DNA of 64,000 nucleotides from Comamonas testosteroni TK102 (lineage in GTDB: Bacteria; Pseudomonadota; Gammaproteobacteria; Burkholderiales; Burkholderiaceae_C). The notes under the pieces are model-generated. The model made no database searches, was not told the origin of the DNA, and worked only from the letters and a program-made list of their open reading frames with translations. Location: NCBI RefSeq assembly GCF_000739375.1, contig NZ_CP006704.1:1674001-1738000 (forward strand). The letters run 5' to 3'. This document shows, piece by piece, positions 1 through 9,086 of the stretch (its first letter is position 1; the number at the start of each line of letters is the position of its first letter). A program made the position numbers and the translations under genes.

Positions 1-930
1 AGGTCCAGCAGCCCATATGACCTCGATGTGCTGCTGGGCCAGCCGGCCAGGGCAGAGGCAACCATGGGCATGGGCAAGCTGTTCCTGCCCAAGGGGGCCA
101 GCGAGAAGAAGCAGGTGCCGGCCATGGTGGTCCTGCCGGGCGGCGCCGGTGCCATTCCCGGGCGCGAGAGCGAAATGGCACAGATGCTGGCCGACAACGG
201 CATTGCTGCGCTGCTGGTCGATAACTTCAAGCCGCGCGGCATCAGCGAAGACATGCCTTACGCGCTCAAGATCATGGGTACCTCCGAGTTCGATGCCGTG
301 GCCGATGCCTATGCCGCACTCAAGGCCTTGAACAAACACCCCGCCATCGATGGCTGGCGTATCGGGGTGATGGGCTTTTCCAAGGGCGGAATCGCGGCGC
401 GCATGAGTCTGGATGCCCGTATTCGAGACAAGCTGGCACCTTTCATCCAGCCCTTTGCCTTGCATGTGGACTTCTACGGGCCTTGCTACGCGCTGCTGCA
501 GTCACGCAAGACCACAGGCTCGCCCTTGCTCAGCTTCAGAGCGGGGGAGGATGCATCGAATGATCTGGTTGCCTGCGCGCAGCAGGAAAAGATCCTGCGT
601 GAGGCCGGCTCCGAAGTCAGCACCGTGGTCTATGCCAGGGCCGGCCATGACTGGGAAAGCGACAAGCCGCGCGAGATGACGAATCGTCCCTACCTGGCTG
701 GCTGCACCATCGAGTTCAACGACAAGGACTTTCCCGTCTTCAATGGCCAGCCTCTGATTCCCGCCGGGGCTCAGACTGATCGCCAGACACGCTACAGAAT
801 CCGGGTGCAAAGCGGTAAAGCGCTGGGAGACTGCGTCAAGGTGGGCTATATCGCCGGGCGCGATGAAACCGCACGCAGCCTGGCCGGCAAGCAGTTGCTG
901 CAGTTTCTCAAGGTAAAGTTCGAGCAGTAG
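1..930 (+). CDS. Dienelactone-hydrolase-like alpha/beta hydrolase (5' truncated)
   Basis: The reading frame is open from the first base, so the true start lies upstream. GTG at 28 is only the first possible start inside the window. The protein looks like the dienelactone hydrolase branch of the alpha/beta hydrolases. A nucleophile elbow GFSKGG lies at about residues 121-126 counted from the GTG, and a candidate catalytic His sits in AGHDWES near residue 209. Serine replaces the cysteine typical of classical dienelactone hydrolases, so it may act on esters or lactones in general. The C-terminal 80 residues look less conserved. A strong hairpin terminator follows directly. The substrate cannot be read from the sequence; its position beside steroid genes is only suggestive. 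Confidence 0.7.
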   Translation, partial: RSSSPYDLDVLLGQPARAEATMGMGKLFLPKGASEKKQVPAMVVLPGGAGAIPGRESEMAQMLADNGIAALLVDNFKPRGISEDMPYALKIMGTSEFDAVADAYAALKALNKHPAIDGWRIGVMGFSKGGIAARMSLDARIRDKLAPFIQPFALHVDFYGPCYALLQSRKTTGSPLLSFRAGEDASNDLVACAQQEKILREAGSEVSTVVYARAGHDWESDKPREMTNRPYLAGCTIEFNDKDFPVFNGQPLIPAGAQTDRQTRYRIRVQSGKALGDCVKVGYIAGRDETARSLAGKQLLQFLKVKFEQ

Positions 931-953
931 CCAAGGTTCTGCAGAAAGCACGG

Positions 954-978
954 AGGCCAGCGATCGCTGGCCTTTTTC
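954..978 (+). terminator. Rho-independent terminator after the hydrolase gene
   Basis: A perfect palindrome AGGCCAGCGATCGCTGGCCT (954-973) runs into a T tract. It lies 24 bases past the hydrolase stop codon. Confidence 0.8.
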
Positions 979-1052
979 ATGTCTTGAGTCTGCCTCAAGT
1001 AGCTGTCCATGAAGGGGGTGAAACTATCAGGAGAGCAGCATTTCAATGAAAG

Positions 1053-1077
1053 GGCCGCGCAGCCATGCTGCGCGGCC
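1053..1077 (-). terminator. Terminator of the leftward RND operon
   Basis: The arms GGCCGCGCAG (1053-1062) and CTGCGCGGCC (1068-1077) pair around a 5-base loop. On the minus strand the hairpin is followed by CTTTCATT, a weak U tract. It lies just beyond the stop of the SnoaL-like gene. Confidence 0.6.
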
Positions 1078-1094
1078 TGGTGAAGTGCAGCGGC

Positions 1095-1553
1095 TCAGGC
1101 GGCGGCTTGCAGCACGCTGCGATCGCCGATCTCCAGCAGCATCGTCATGCTGCGCTTCTGGATGCGCCAGCCCGCCGGCAGCTGCATCCATTCGTCTTCA
1201 TAGAAACCGATGGCGTCGTAGCGCAGATGACTGCGCGGGCCCAGTCCCTGATGCACGGCGCGTACCTGGATCCTGCTGCGTGGACGAGCCGGGTCGTCGG
1301 CATCGACCTCCAGATTGCCCAGCAGATGCTGGGTGGGGCCGCAGCCGTCGAGGTGTGTGCTGATCATGCGGCGGACCCTGGCGACCCCTTCGCAGAGGTA
1401 GCTGCCACCGTAGACCGTGGTGCAGTCGGGCGCGAACACCTGCTGCAGCAGGTCCCAGTTGCGCGTGTCGCAGGCCGTTGCATAGCGGATCAGGGTCTGG
1501 GCCAGAGCATGCTCGAGAAGAAGCTGCTCCAGCGTGCTTGCTGCAGTCTGCAT
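1095..1553 (-). CDS. SnoaL-like (NTF2-fold) protein
   Basis: This is a 152-residue protein of the NTF2-fold/SnoaL_4 type: an N-terminal helix with LIRYATACDTRNW, a central sheet, and a C-terminal strand with the typical WRIQKRSM. Family members include small isomerases, dehydratases and ring-hydroxylating-oxygenase beta-like proteins. In steroid clusters such proteins are often proposed to act on ring or side-chain intermediates. The ATG at 1553 overlaps the TGA of the RND gene (TGATG), so translation is probably coupled. It is the last gene of a three-gene leftward operon. The family assignment is reasonable, but the reaction is unknown. Confidence 0.65.
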   Translation of the reverse strand: MQTAASTLEQLLLEHALAQTLIRYATACDTRNWDLLQQVFAPDCTTVYGGSYLCEGVARVRRMISTHLDGCGPTQHLLGNLEVDADDPARPRSRIQVRAVHQGLGPRSHLRYDAIGFYEDEWMQLPAGWRIQKRSMTMLLEIGDRSVLQAAA

Positions 1554-4036
1554 CACAGTTTTCCGTTCACGGAGGACTGGGGTTCGGGTTTGAGCATGCC
1601 GCCTGCGTGGCTGATGCCCCCTGCGCTGCCTGCCGCATGGGCATGTCTGGGCTGCTGGTGCAGGCGCCTGACACGTGCCTTGGCTTCGGCCGCACCCACA
1701 TTCAGCCAGTAGGCCATGGCGGGCAGCAGGAAGATGGCGCCAAGCATGTTTACGAGGAACATGAAGGCCAGCAGGATGCCCATGTCTGCCTGGAACTTCA
1801 GCGCCGAGAAAGCCCAGGTGCCCACGCCTATGGACATGGTCAGTGCCGTGAAGATGGCGGCATTGCCGCGCTGGCGCATGGCTTCATAGAAGGCCTCGCG
1901 CAGCGTGATGTCGCGCTCGCGCAGCTCGTGTTGCATGCTCTCGAACAGGTAGATGCCATAGTCCACGCCCACGCCCACGCCCAGGGCCACCACGGGGAGC
2001 GTGGGGACCTTCAGACCAATGCCCAGTATGGCCATCAAGGCATTGCAGAGTATGGAGACGATGGCCAGGGGCACGACAATGCACAGCACGGCGCGCCAGC
2101 TGCGGAAGGTCAGCCAGCACAGCAGTGTGATGGCGCCGAAGATGGAGCCCAGCATCTGCACTTCGGCATGTTCCACGGCTTCGTTGGTGGCGACCGCGAC
2201 ACCGGCATTGCCGCCGGCCAGCAGGAACTTGACGTTGGGCGTCTTGTCCGCAGCGATGAAGTGGCGCACCTCGTCCACCACATGGGTCAGCGTGGCGCCT
2301 TCGTGGTCCTTGAGGAAGACCTGCAGATTGATGACCTTGCAGCCTTCGGTGTTCAGGCCCAGATCGGGAGACAGTGCCTTGGCGCCCGAGCGCAACGCGG
2401 CTTCGGTGCGCTGCAGCGCAGCCCAGCGAGGGTTGCCCTCGTTGTTGCTGGACGCCGCAATCTTGGCCAGACCCGAGACGCTGGAGACAGATTGCACGCC
2501 GTCGACCCGGCGCATGCGCGATTCGAAGCGCTCCACGGCGTTCATCACCTGCCAGTTCAGGCAGCTTTCGTCGAGGTTGGAGGTTTCGACGAAGACGGAC
2601 AGCACATCCATGCCGATCGAGTAGCTGCCGATGATGTTGTCGTTGTCGCGGTTGTAGCGCGATTCGGCGCGCAGCTCCGGAGCGCCCGTGCCCACATCGC
2701 CGGTCAGCAGCTTGCGCGACTCGTAGGTACCGACGGCCAGCAGCAGCAGCGACACCACCAGCGTCAGCATGGCGGGACGGGATTCGGCCAGTGCCGACAG
2801 CTTCCACCAGAGGGGGTTGCGGCCGTTGGCGGTGGAGGAGGGGGCCTGCAAGGCCTTTTTCTCCAGGCGCAGATTGGCCAGCACTGCGGGCAGGAAGACC
2901 TTGTTGGTGATGATCATCAGCAGCACGCCCATGCAGGCGGTCACGCCCAGCTCGTGCACGATGGGAATGTCGATCAACATGATGACCATGAAGCCCAGGG
3001 CATTGGTCAGCAGTGCCAGAGCGCCGGGAATGGCCAGCTTGCGAATCGCGTTCTCAGCAGCCAGCCTGGAGCTGAGGCCGGCGCGCACATCATGCTTCCA
3101 GGCGCCCGTCATCTGCACGGCGTGGGAGACGCCGATGGAAAAGATCAGAAAGGGCACCAGGATGGACATGGGATCGATGCCGTAGCCGATCAGCGGCAGG
3201 ATGCCCAACAGCCAGATCACAGGCAGCAATGCCACGGCGAGGCCCACCACCGTGATGTTGGTGGACCGGGTATAGAGGCGCAGCATGATGGCCGTGATGA
3301 CAAAGGCGATGGCGAAAAAGGTCATGACCGTGGTCAGTCCGTCCATCACATCGCCCAGCACCTTGGAGAAGCCGATGATGTGTATCGAGATGTCCTTGTT
3401 CTCGAACTTGCTGCGGATCTCTTCCAGGCGCTGCGCAACCTGGTGATAGTCGAGCTTTTCGCCGCTCTTGGGGTCGACCTCAAGGAGGTCGGCGCGCACC
3501 ATGGCGGACTTCAGATCGTTGCTGACCAGCGAGCCGATCTGGCCGGACTTGGCCACGTTGGAGCGCACCTGGGCCAGGCCTTGCTCGTTGGCCTCGAAGC
3601 GGGACGGAATAAGTACCTCGCCCACGTAGCCGTCTTCGGTGATCTCGATGTACTTCACGTTCGGTGTGAACAGCGAATACACCTGGCCGCGATTGACGCC
3701 GGGGGTGAAGAAAACTTCGTCCGTCACGCCGCGCAGCGTATCGAGGAATTCCTTGTTGTAGATGTCGCCTTGCTGCCCCTTCCACTCCACGCTCACCAGA
3801 ATGCGGTTGGCGCCCGAGAAGGTGGCTGCATGCTTGAGAAACGCCGTCATGTAATCATGGCGCATGGGGATCAGCTTGTTGAAGCCGGGGTCCAGATGCG
3901 TGCGCATGGCCGAGGCAGCCAGCAGTGCCGTGGCAATCAGCGTCAGCACGACGATGGACTTGCTCCACGAGATCAGCCAGCGTGCCGTGGATGCAATGAA
4001 CCGGTCCAGCCGGCTGGTGGGTTCGCTCAGAGTCAT
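1553..4036 (-). CDS. RND-superfamily permease (MmpL/HAE3-like)
   Basis: This 827-residue inner-membrane protein has two repeats, each a transmembrane helix, a large periplasmic loop and a bundle of about five helices. The first membrane helix is near residues 25-45. Helix-rich blocks lie around residues 225-400 and 620-770. This is the shape of MmpL/HAE3-type RND proteins, which move hydrophobic molecules. No MFP or outer-membrane channel partner is adjacent. The ATG at 4036 has CAGGAG upstream and overlaps the preceding YCF48-like gene by 4 bases. RND plus YCF48-like pairs occur near steroid and other hydrophobic-compound genes, so transport of a steroid or envelope lipid is a fair inference. 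Direction and substrate are not shown. Confidence 0.8.
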   Translation of the reverse strand: MTLSEPTSRLDRFIASTARWLISWSKSIVVLTLIATALLAASAMRTHLDPGFNKLIPMRHDYMTAFLKHAATFSGANRILVSVEWKGQQGDIYNKEFLDTLRGVTDEVFFTPGVNRGQVYSLFTPNVKYIEITEDGYVGEVLIPSRFEANEQGLAQVRSNVAKSGQIGSLVSNDLKSAMVRADLLEVDPKSGEKLDYHQVAQRLEEIRSKFENKDISIHIIGFSKVLGDVMDGLTTVMTFFAIAFVITAIMLRLYTRSTNITVVGLAVALLPVIWLLGILPLIGYGIDPMSILVPFLIFSIGVSHAVQMTGAWKHDVRAGLSSRLAAENAIRKLAIPGALALLTNALGFMVIMLIDIPIVHELGVTACMGVLLMIITNKVFLPAVLANLRLEKKALQAPSSTANGRNPLWWKLSALAESRPAMLTLVVSLLLLAVGTYESRKLLTGDVGTGAPELRAESRYNRDNDNIIGSYSIGMDVLSVFVETSNLDESCLNWQVMNAVERFESRMRRVDGVQSVSSVSGLAKIAASSNNEGNPRWAALQRTEAALRSGAKALSPDLGLNTEGCKVINLQVFLKDHEGATLTHVVDEVRHFIAADKTPNVKFLLAGGNAGVAVATNEAVEHAEVQMLGSIFGAITLLCWLTFRSWRAVLCIVVPLAIVSILCNALMAILGIGLKVPTLPVVALGVGVGVDYGIYLFESMQHELRERDITLREAFYEAMRQRGNAAIFTALTMSIGVGTWAFSALKFQADMGILLAFMFLVNMLGAIFLLPAMAYWLNVGAAEAKARVRRLHQQPRHAHAAGSAGGISHAGGMLKPEPQSSVNGKL

Positions 4037-5040
4037 GGGGTCGCTCCTGGGTCAGCCTGAGTGGCTGCCTTGGCTTGTTGTGAAGGAGGGAAGGGCTGGA
4101 GACCCGCATCGCTGGATATCCAGCCGCTGTCAGGGCCGGTCAGAACGATGTCGGTCAGGGTGGCGCGGCCCTTGGCACGTTGCAGGCTGAAGCTCTTGCC
4201 GCCGTCCTTGCTCAGGCCCAGCATGCTGCCCTGTCCCACCAGGATGAGGGTTCCGTCCTTTTCCTGGGCATGGCCGAAAAAGGAAACCGGAGCCGGTATC
4301 GCCGACTTGAGCCATGGCGTGCCGGGCGCTGCCTGCACGAAGGCGTTGCCGCGCATGCCATAGATCAGCCAGCCGCCATCGCGCGTGGCCATGGCGTTGT
4401 AGAAAGAGCCCTTGTAGAACTCGGGCTCGATCTGCCAGCTGGCGCCGGAGTCCTCGGATCTGATGACCAGACCGCGCTCGCCAACGATCAGCCAGTGCTT
4501 GCCGTCCTCGGTACTGGCAATGCGGTTCATGTGCTTGTCCTCAACCTCTGCGGGCAGGGCAAGCGGCTCCCAGGTCTGGCCGTTATCCCTGGAGGTGATG
4601 GCACGGCCGAAGGCGCCGACGCTGATCCAGTCGCCCGAGGGAAGGCGTGCGATCGACATCAGAGGCTCACCGTTTTCCTTGGAGAAGGCGACCTCCTCCC
4701 AGGTGCTGCCGCCGTCCTTGCTGCGCAGGATCCAGTCCTCATGACCCACGGCAAAGCCGGTCTTTCTGTCGGGCGCAAAAGCCATGCTGATGAGGAGTGC
4801 CTGGCGCTGCTCCTTGATCCGTGCCTGCAGCCAGTGTGCGCCCTTGTCGTCCGAGTACAGGATCTCGCCCAGTGCGCCAGCGGCCAGCAGACGTTCACCC
4901 ACCTGTGTGACGGTGTTGAAATGGCTGCGCTCGACGCCAATGGTGGTGGGCGCCAGCGGGGGCGGTGTGCGGGGCGCAAAGGCGAGCGCTGAGGCAAAGG
5001 CCACCAATGCTGCTGCGCCTATACCGACGGCTGTTTTCAC
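4033..5040 (-). CDS. YCF48/BNR-repeat periplasmic protein
   Basis: This 335-residue protein starts at a GTG, chosen because AAGGAG lies 7 bases upstream. It has a Sec-type signal peptide (hydrophobic stretch in about residues 5-23). Repeats of the form SxDxGxxW follow: SDDKGAHW, SKDGGSTW, SRDNGQTW, SEDSGASW and SKDGGKSF. These are BNR/Asp-box motifs of a beta-propeller as in YCF48/HCF136. It is the first gene of the leftward operon and overlaps the RND gene by 4 bases, which suggests a periplasmic partner of that permease. The role is inferred from context only. Confidence 0.75.
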   Translation of the reverse strand: MKTAVGIGAAALVAFASALAFAPRTPPPLAPTTIGVERSHFNTVTQVGERLLAAGALGEILYSDDKGAHWLQARIKEQRQALLISMAFAPDRKTGFAVGHEDWILRSKDGGSTWEEVAFSKENGEPLMSIARLPSGDWISVGAFGRAITSRDNGQTWEPLALPAEVEDKHMNRIASTEDGKHWLIVGERGLVIRSEDSGASWQIEPEFYKGSFYNAMATRDGGWLIYGMRGNAFVQAAPGTPWLKSAIPAPVSFFGHAQEKDGTLILVGQGSMLGLSKDGGKSFSLQRAKGRATLTDIVLTGPDSGWISSDAGLQPFPPSQQAKAATQADPGATP

Positions 5041-5250
5041 GTTGTCTCCTTGTTGATTCGTACACGCTGTGCATGTATTGCAAACACGGGTGCAGGTTCT
5101 TGATTTGGAGCTTCAGCAACATCGTCCGAATGGACGTTTGCCCGGAGAATTAGGGGTATGTACGGGGCCGGCTTTTTAGTCTCTACAGACGATGGATTCG
5201 GTCTGCTTCATTTACACAATGAATGCACACTTTCTTGGTAAGGGAGACAT
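5041..5250. promoter_or_regulatory. Divergent promoter region with repeated 13-mer
   Basis: These 210 bases separate the leftward YCF48/RND operon from the rightward thiolase operon. They contain CGTCC-GAAT-GGACG (5123-5136), an inverted repeat with a 4-base centre. Overlapping it is GCAACATCGTCCG (5116-5128), whose reverse complement CGGACGATGTTGC recurs exactly at 7687-7699. This is a candidate operator; the regulator is unknown. Confidence 0.5.
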
Positions 5251-6465
5251 ATGGGTTTGCAAGGAAAAGCGGCGCTGGTTGGCGTCGCGCAGTACAAGCC
5301 GCAGAAGTACGCAACGGCGCCGCGCATGTTCCATCTGGAGCAGGTGGCCGACCTGACGCTGCAGGCTCTGGAGGACGCCGGCATGGAGCTGTCCGAGGTG
5401 GACGGCCTGATCACCAGCGCTCCGCACTTTCATGAGGCCAGCTGCTTTGTGCCGGCCATGGCCGGCGAGTACCTGGGCGTGCGCCTGAACTTTGCCGAAG
5501 TGGTCGACCTGGGAGGGGCCAGCTCCGTAGCCATGGTCTGGCGCGCGGCGGCCGCGATAGAGCTGGGGCTGTGCAACACCGTGGTCTGCGTGCTGCCGGC
5601 GCGCATGGCACCGATCTCCGAACATGACGACCACATCAAGGAAGTCATGAGGGCCAGCCGCTTCGGCGGCCACAGCACCCGCTTTGGCGCACCCGAGGCC
5701 GAGATGGACCTGCCCTATGGTCATATGGCGCAGAACACCGGTTACGCCATGATTGCCCAGCGCTATGGCGCGGTTCATGGCTACGACGCGGCCGCTCTGG
5801 CGCGCATCAGCGTGGACCAGCGCTTCAATGCCTGCCACAACCCCGATGCCATGTTCTACGGTCAGCCCATCACCGTCGATGACGTGCTGAACTCGCGCAT
5901 GGTGGCCGACCCACTGCATGTGCTCGAAATCGTGCTGCCGGCTGCGGGCGGCGGGGCCATGATCGTCACCCGTGCAGACCGTGCCAAAACCACCCGGCAC
6001 CGCCCTGTCAGCATCGTCGGCTGCGGCGAGCATGTGAGCAGCAAGTCGCCCACCTATATGGCCGACATGCTGCAGACCCCCATCGGTCCGGCCTCTGCCA
6101 AGGCTTTCGAGATGGCGGGCATGCGCCCTTGCGACATGCATATGGCGCAGATCTATGACTGCTACACGATTACCGTGATGCTGACGCTGGAAGACGCGGG
6201 CTTTTGCGAGAAGGGCAAGGGCATGGACTTTCTGCGCAACAACGATTTCACCTTCAAGGGCAACTTCCCCATGAACACCCATGGCGGCCAGTTGAGCTTC
6301 GGCCAGTCCGGCACGGCGGGCGGCATGTCCCAGGTGATCGAGGCGGTACACCAGATTCAGGGACGTGCCGGCGACAGGCAGCTGGGTCGCAACGATCTGG
6401 CCTATGTGTCCGGTACCGGTGGCGTGATGAGCGAGCAGGGCGCCTTGATCCTGCGGGGAGCATAA
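5251..6465 (+). CDS. SCP-x/Ltp2-type thiolase homologue (putative steroid side-chain lyase)
   Basis: This is a 404-residue thiolase-superfamily protein of the lipid-transfer/SCP-x branch. The classical nucleophilic cysteine region reads DLGGASSV, with no Cys. Motifs IYDCYTITVM (about residue 300) and NTHGGQLSFGQSG near 345 match the non-thiolytic branch, in which tyrosines act in retro-aldol cleavage of steroid side chains (Ltp2 family). The ATG at 5251 has AAGGGAGA upstream. The next gene carries the DUF35 domain that Ltp2-type lyases need as a partner, and the two are 4 bases apart. This supports a role in C17 side-chain shortening of bile acids or sterols. The exact substrate is inferred. 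Confidence 0.75.
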   Translation: MGLQGKAALVGVAQYKPQKYATAPRMFHLEQVADLTLQALEDAGMELSEVDGLITSAPHFHEASCFVPAMAGEYLGVRLNFAEVVDLGGASSVAMVWRAAAAIELGLCNTVVCVLPARMAPISEHDDHIKEVMRASRFGGHSTRFGAPEAEMDLPYGHMAQNTGYAMIAQRYGAVHGYDAAALARISVDQRFNACHNPDAMFYGQPITVDDVLNSRMVADPLHVLEIVLPAAGGGAMIVTRADRAKTTRHRPVSIVGCGEHVSSKSPTYMADMLQTPIGPASAKAFEMAGMRPCDMHMAQIYDCYTITVMLTLEDAGFCEKGKGMDFLRNNDFTFKGNFPMNTHGGQLSFGQSGTAGGMSQVIEAVHQIQGRAGDRQLGRNDLAYVSGTGGVMSEQGALILRGA

Positions 6466-6469
6466 GAAC

Positions 6470-7408
6470 ATGGCTTGGAACAAACCTCTGCCCCATCCCA
6501 CGGAAATTTCTGCGCCGTACTGGGAAGGTCTCAAGGCCCACGAAGTGCGCATTCAGCAATGCGATCGTGGACATTCGCTGTTTTTCCCGCGCACCCATTG
6601 CCCCACTTGCGGATCGCGCTCACTGAAGTGGAGCAAGGTGTCGGGCGAGGGCACGCTCTACAGCTTCACCGTGGCGCGCATCCCCACCATGCCCGAGTTC
6701 ACCGACGAGATGCCCCAGGCTCTGGCCGTGGTCGAACTGCGTGAAGGCGTGCGCATCAACACCACCATGGTTGGCGTGGCTCCCGAGGCGCTCAAGGTGG
6801 GCATGGAGGTACGCCCCGTGTTTGACGAGCGCCCCGGCGAGGTCACGCTGCTGCGCTTTACCGCCCATGCGGGCAGTCATCCGAGCGTCATCAAGGCCGA
6901 TGCAGAGGCCGAGGTTGCCGTGGTGGAGCACTCTGCCGCTGCCAAGCGCAAGATTTCCGTCAAGGACATCGAGGCCATGAAGTCGCTGGTGTCCGAGGAG
7001 TACAGCCCCTGGTCCAACGAGTTCACCGTGAGCCAGGAAGTCATCAACGAATTTGCCAGGCTCTCGGGCGATGACTACTGGATTCACACAGACCCCGTGC
7101 AGGCGCGTGAGAAAAGCCCGTTCGGTACCACCATCGCCCATGGCGCACTGGTGCAGGTGCTGGCCAGTCAGCTCAGGATTCCGCTGGACTACGAGGTGGT
7201 GGACTTCAACAACATGGTCAACTACGGTTCGGATCGTCTGCGCTTCCCGACCCCGGTGCCCTCTGGCTGCAAGATCCGTGCGCGGGCTCGCATCAAGGCG
7301 GTGGAGCAGGTCAAGAGCGGCGTCCAGGCCACGATGGAACTCAACATCCATGTGGTCGGCCAGGACCGTCCTGCAGTCATCAACGACCTGGTGATTCTCT
7401 ACATGTGA
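6470..7408 (+). CDS. DUF35 (zinc ribbon/OB-fold) - MaoC hydratase fusion
   Basis: This 312-residue protein has two parts. Residues 1-140 form a DUF35/OB-fold acyl-CoA-binding domain with a rubredoxin-like zinc ribbon (CDRGH, then CPTC). Residues 160-312 form a MaoC-type hot-dog domain with the hydratase signature LSGDDYWIHTDPVQA, keeping the Asp and His expected at the active site. Such domains hydrate enoyl-CoA and hand the product to an Ltp2-type aldolase, the product of the gene 4 bases upstream. In the described actinobacterial ChsH2 the order is MaoC then DUF35; here it is reversed. Hydration plus retro-aldol cleavage of a steroid side-chain CoA ester is the best inference. Confidence 0.75.
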   Translation: MAWNKPLPHPTEISAPYWEGLKAHEVRIQQCDRGHSLFFPRTHCPTCGSRSLKWSKVSGEGTLYSFTVARIPTMPEFTDEMPQALAVVELREGVRINTTMVGVAPEALKVGMEVRPVFDERPGEVTLLRFTAHAGSHPSVIKADAEAEVAVVEHSAAAKRKISVKDIEAMKSLVSEEYSPWSNEFTVSQEVINEFARLSGDDYWIHTDPVQAREKSPFGTTIAHGALVQVLASQLRIPLDYEVVDFNNMVNYGSDRLRFPTPVPSGCKIRARARIKAVEQVKSGVQATMELNIHVVGQDRPAVINDLVILYM

Positions 7409-7458
7409 TCGTCGCTGCCCGCCCTGTGAAGGCGGGTGTTTCAGTTTCTTCAAGGGTT

Positions 7459-7488
7459 GGGGCTTTGCGCAGGCAAAGCCCCTTTTTT
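7459..7488 (+). terminator. Terminator of the thiolase/DUF35-MaoC operon
   Basis: GGGGCTTTGC (7459-7468) pairs with GCAAAGCCCC (7473-7482) and is followed by six T. A smaller hairpin, CCCGCC/GGCGGG, precedes it near 7420-7436. Confidence 0.85.
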
Positions 7489-7760
7489 GTGGCCACACAC
7501 AGATGGGCTGCGTTCTCTGCTGTCGTGCAGAAAATATCAGACAAATTGGCTTTATAGCTATGCCTGTAAATCGATGACAGCTATCAAATTATGAGATTTG
7601 TGCTTGCCAGTAGCCCAAGCTGTGCGATGGCACCAGCGGGGTATCGGTCTGGGGTTGCCACCTAAGTAAATACCTGCTCATCAAAACGGACGATGTTGCG
7701 TTTTCCGTGCTGGCCATACTGCAAACCAGAAAGGCCATAGAGCCTGCACAGGAGACAAGC
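7489..7760. promoter_or_regulatory. Intergenic region with imperfect inverted repeat and second 13-mer
   Basis: No gene is seen. An imperfect inverted repeat with ATAGCT (7554-7559) and AGCTAT (7579-7584) lies in an AT-rich stretch that resembles intergenic repeats of Comamonadaceae. CGGACGATGTTGC at 7687-7699 repeats the motif found upstream of the thiolase operon. GGAGACAAGC precedes the ATG at 7761. Confidence 0.4.
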
Positions 7761-8990
7761 ATGAAAACCTCTTTTCGCTGGATGAATGCACTTCGCGCAG
7801 TGTGGCTGGCCGCTGCGGCACTGGCGCTATACCTCCCCGCCATGAATCTGCCACAGAGTGCCGCGGTGGCGGCGCAGGCGGACTCTGCGCTCAAGCTGCC
7901 CGCCGGCATCGTGCTGGCCAGTGCCCAGACTTCCTGGAGCGCGGTTTTTGCATCGGGCTATTGAGTCCGGCAGACCTCGATGGGGCGCTGGAACCAGCGC
8001 CGTGGTGAGTTCGACCTGGCGCGCGCGCCACAGGACAGTGCAGTCCGGCGCCATGAAGCGCGCCGACAGCTACCGCGACCGGCAGTTTCCCGATCGCAAG
8101 GCGCCAGCGGCATCGGTGCTGATCAAGCCCAGCTCGGATACCAGCGTGCTGTTGCAGGCCGACTATCTGAAGGACAGCCGCCTGACGGACTTCGGTATCC
8201 CCGCGTACCAGGGCCGAGCTGTCAATGTGTCGCCTGGCACCTGCTACGGCGCGGCCAATGCCAGGGATGTGGATGTCAGCCGTGCCGAAGTGGCATCGCT
8301 GGGTGCGACGCTGAATCACCGTATCAGCGACAGCCAGTCCTTGCGCAATGCCTTGCGCTTCTGCGATGACCCGCTGGATAGAAACAACACGCTCGTGGGC
8401 TCGGTCAATGAAAAGGCCCCGAGCGCATCGCTGACCCGGAGCAATGGCCAGCGTGACGGGAGCGGCTTGTTCAACCAGACCGAACCGACCCAGAAGCTTG
8501 AGCTGGCGGGGAGGAAGCATCAGCTGCTGTATGGCTTCGAATTTGGTCGCCAGAGCAAGGACCTGCTGTCATACAGCCAGGTCAATGTGGCGACGGTCTC
8601 GCGGTTCAATCCGGTGCTGCCGACTTTGCCGCTGCGCATCAACGGCAAGCCTTCGGCGGACAACCACAGCGTCTTCAAGGTGGCCAGCCTGTATCTGCAG
8701 GATCTGGTCAGCATCAACTCTCAGTGGAAGGCTCTGGCCGGCGTGCGCTATGACCGTTTCCAGCAGGAAACGCATGAGCGCCAGCCGGGCAGGCCGGATC
8801 TGGGCCGCACGGACACCGCCTGGAGCCCGCGCGTCGGGCTGGTCTATCCGCCATCGTCGGCATGGTCTTGCCATGCATCGTGGGGCAATTCCTTCCAGCC
8901 CTCGGGCGAAACTTTTGCGCTGGCGGCAAACAATGTGGCCAGGGTCAGAGTCGCTGCCAGGGCCGACGGGCTGGATGGATGGAGGCCCGA
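7761..8990 (+). pseudogene. TonB-dependent receptor, decayed
   Basis: ATG at 7761 with GGAGACAAGC upstream opens a signal-peptide-like segment and the start of an STN-type region (ADSALKLPAG), then hits a stop at 7962-7964. From about 7985, in another frame, receptor-like sequence resumes. Recognisable pieces are KRADSYRDRQFPDRK, RKHQLLYGFEFGRQ, LYLQDLVSINSQWKALAG, VRYDRFQQE and SPRVGLVYPPSSAW, typical of siderophore-receptor barrels. The plug is mostly deleted and the barrel ends near 8990, without the C-terminal strands, against the tesG terminator. It is a disabled outer-membrane receptor gene. Whether it once served iron or steroid uptake cannot be decided. Confidence 0.8.
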
Positions 8991-9008
8991 TGCTCAGGAC
9001 GATGCCGC

Positions 9009-9050
9009 AAAAAAAGGGTTCAACGGCTGCCCCAAGCAGCCGCTGAACCC
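9009..9050 (-). terminator. Terminator of the tesA1-D-E-F-G operon
   Basis: On the minus strand a near-perfect 15-base stem (9036-9050 with 9016-9030) around a 5-base loop is followed by seven U. It lies 37 bases past the tesG stop. Confidence 0.9.
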
Positions 9051-9086
9051 GATACAAAGCGGCAAAGAGAATGTGAAGTCAGGCGA

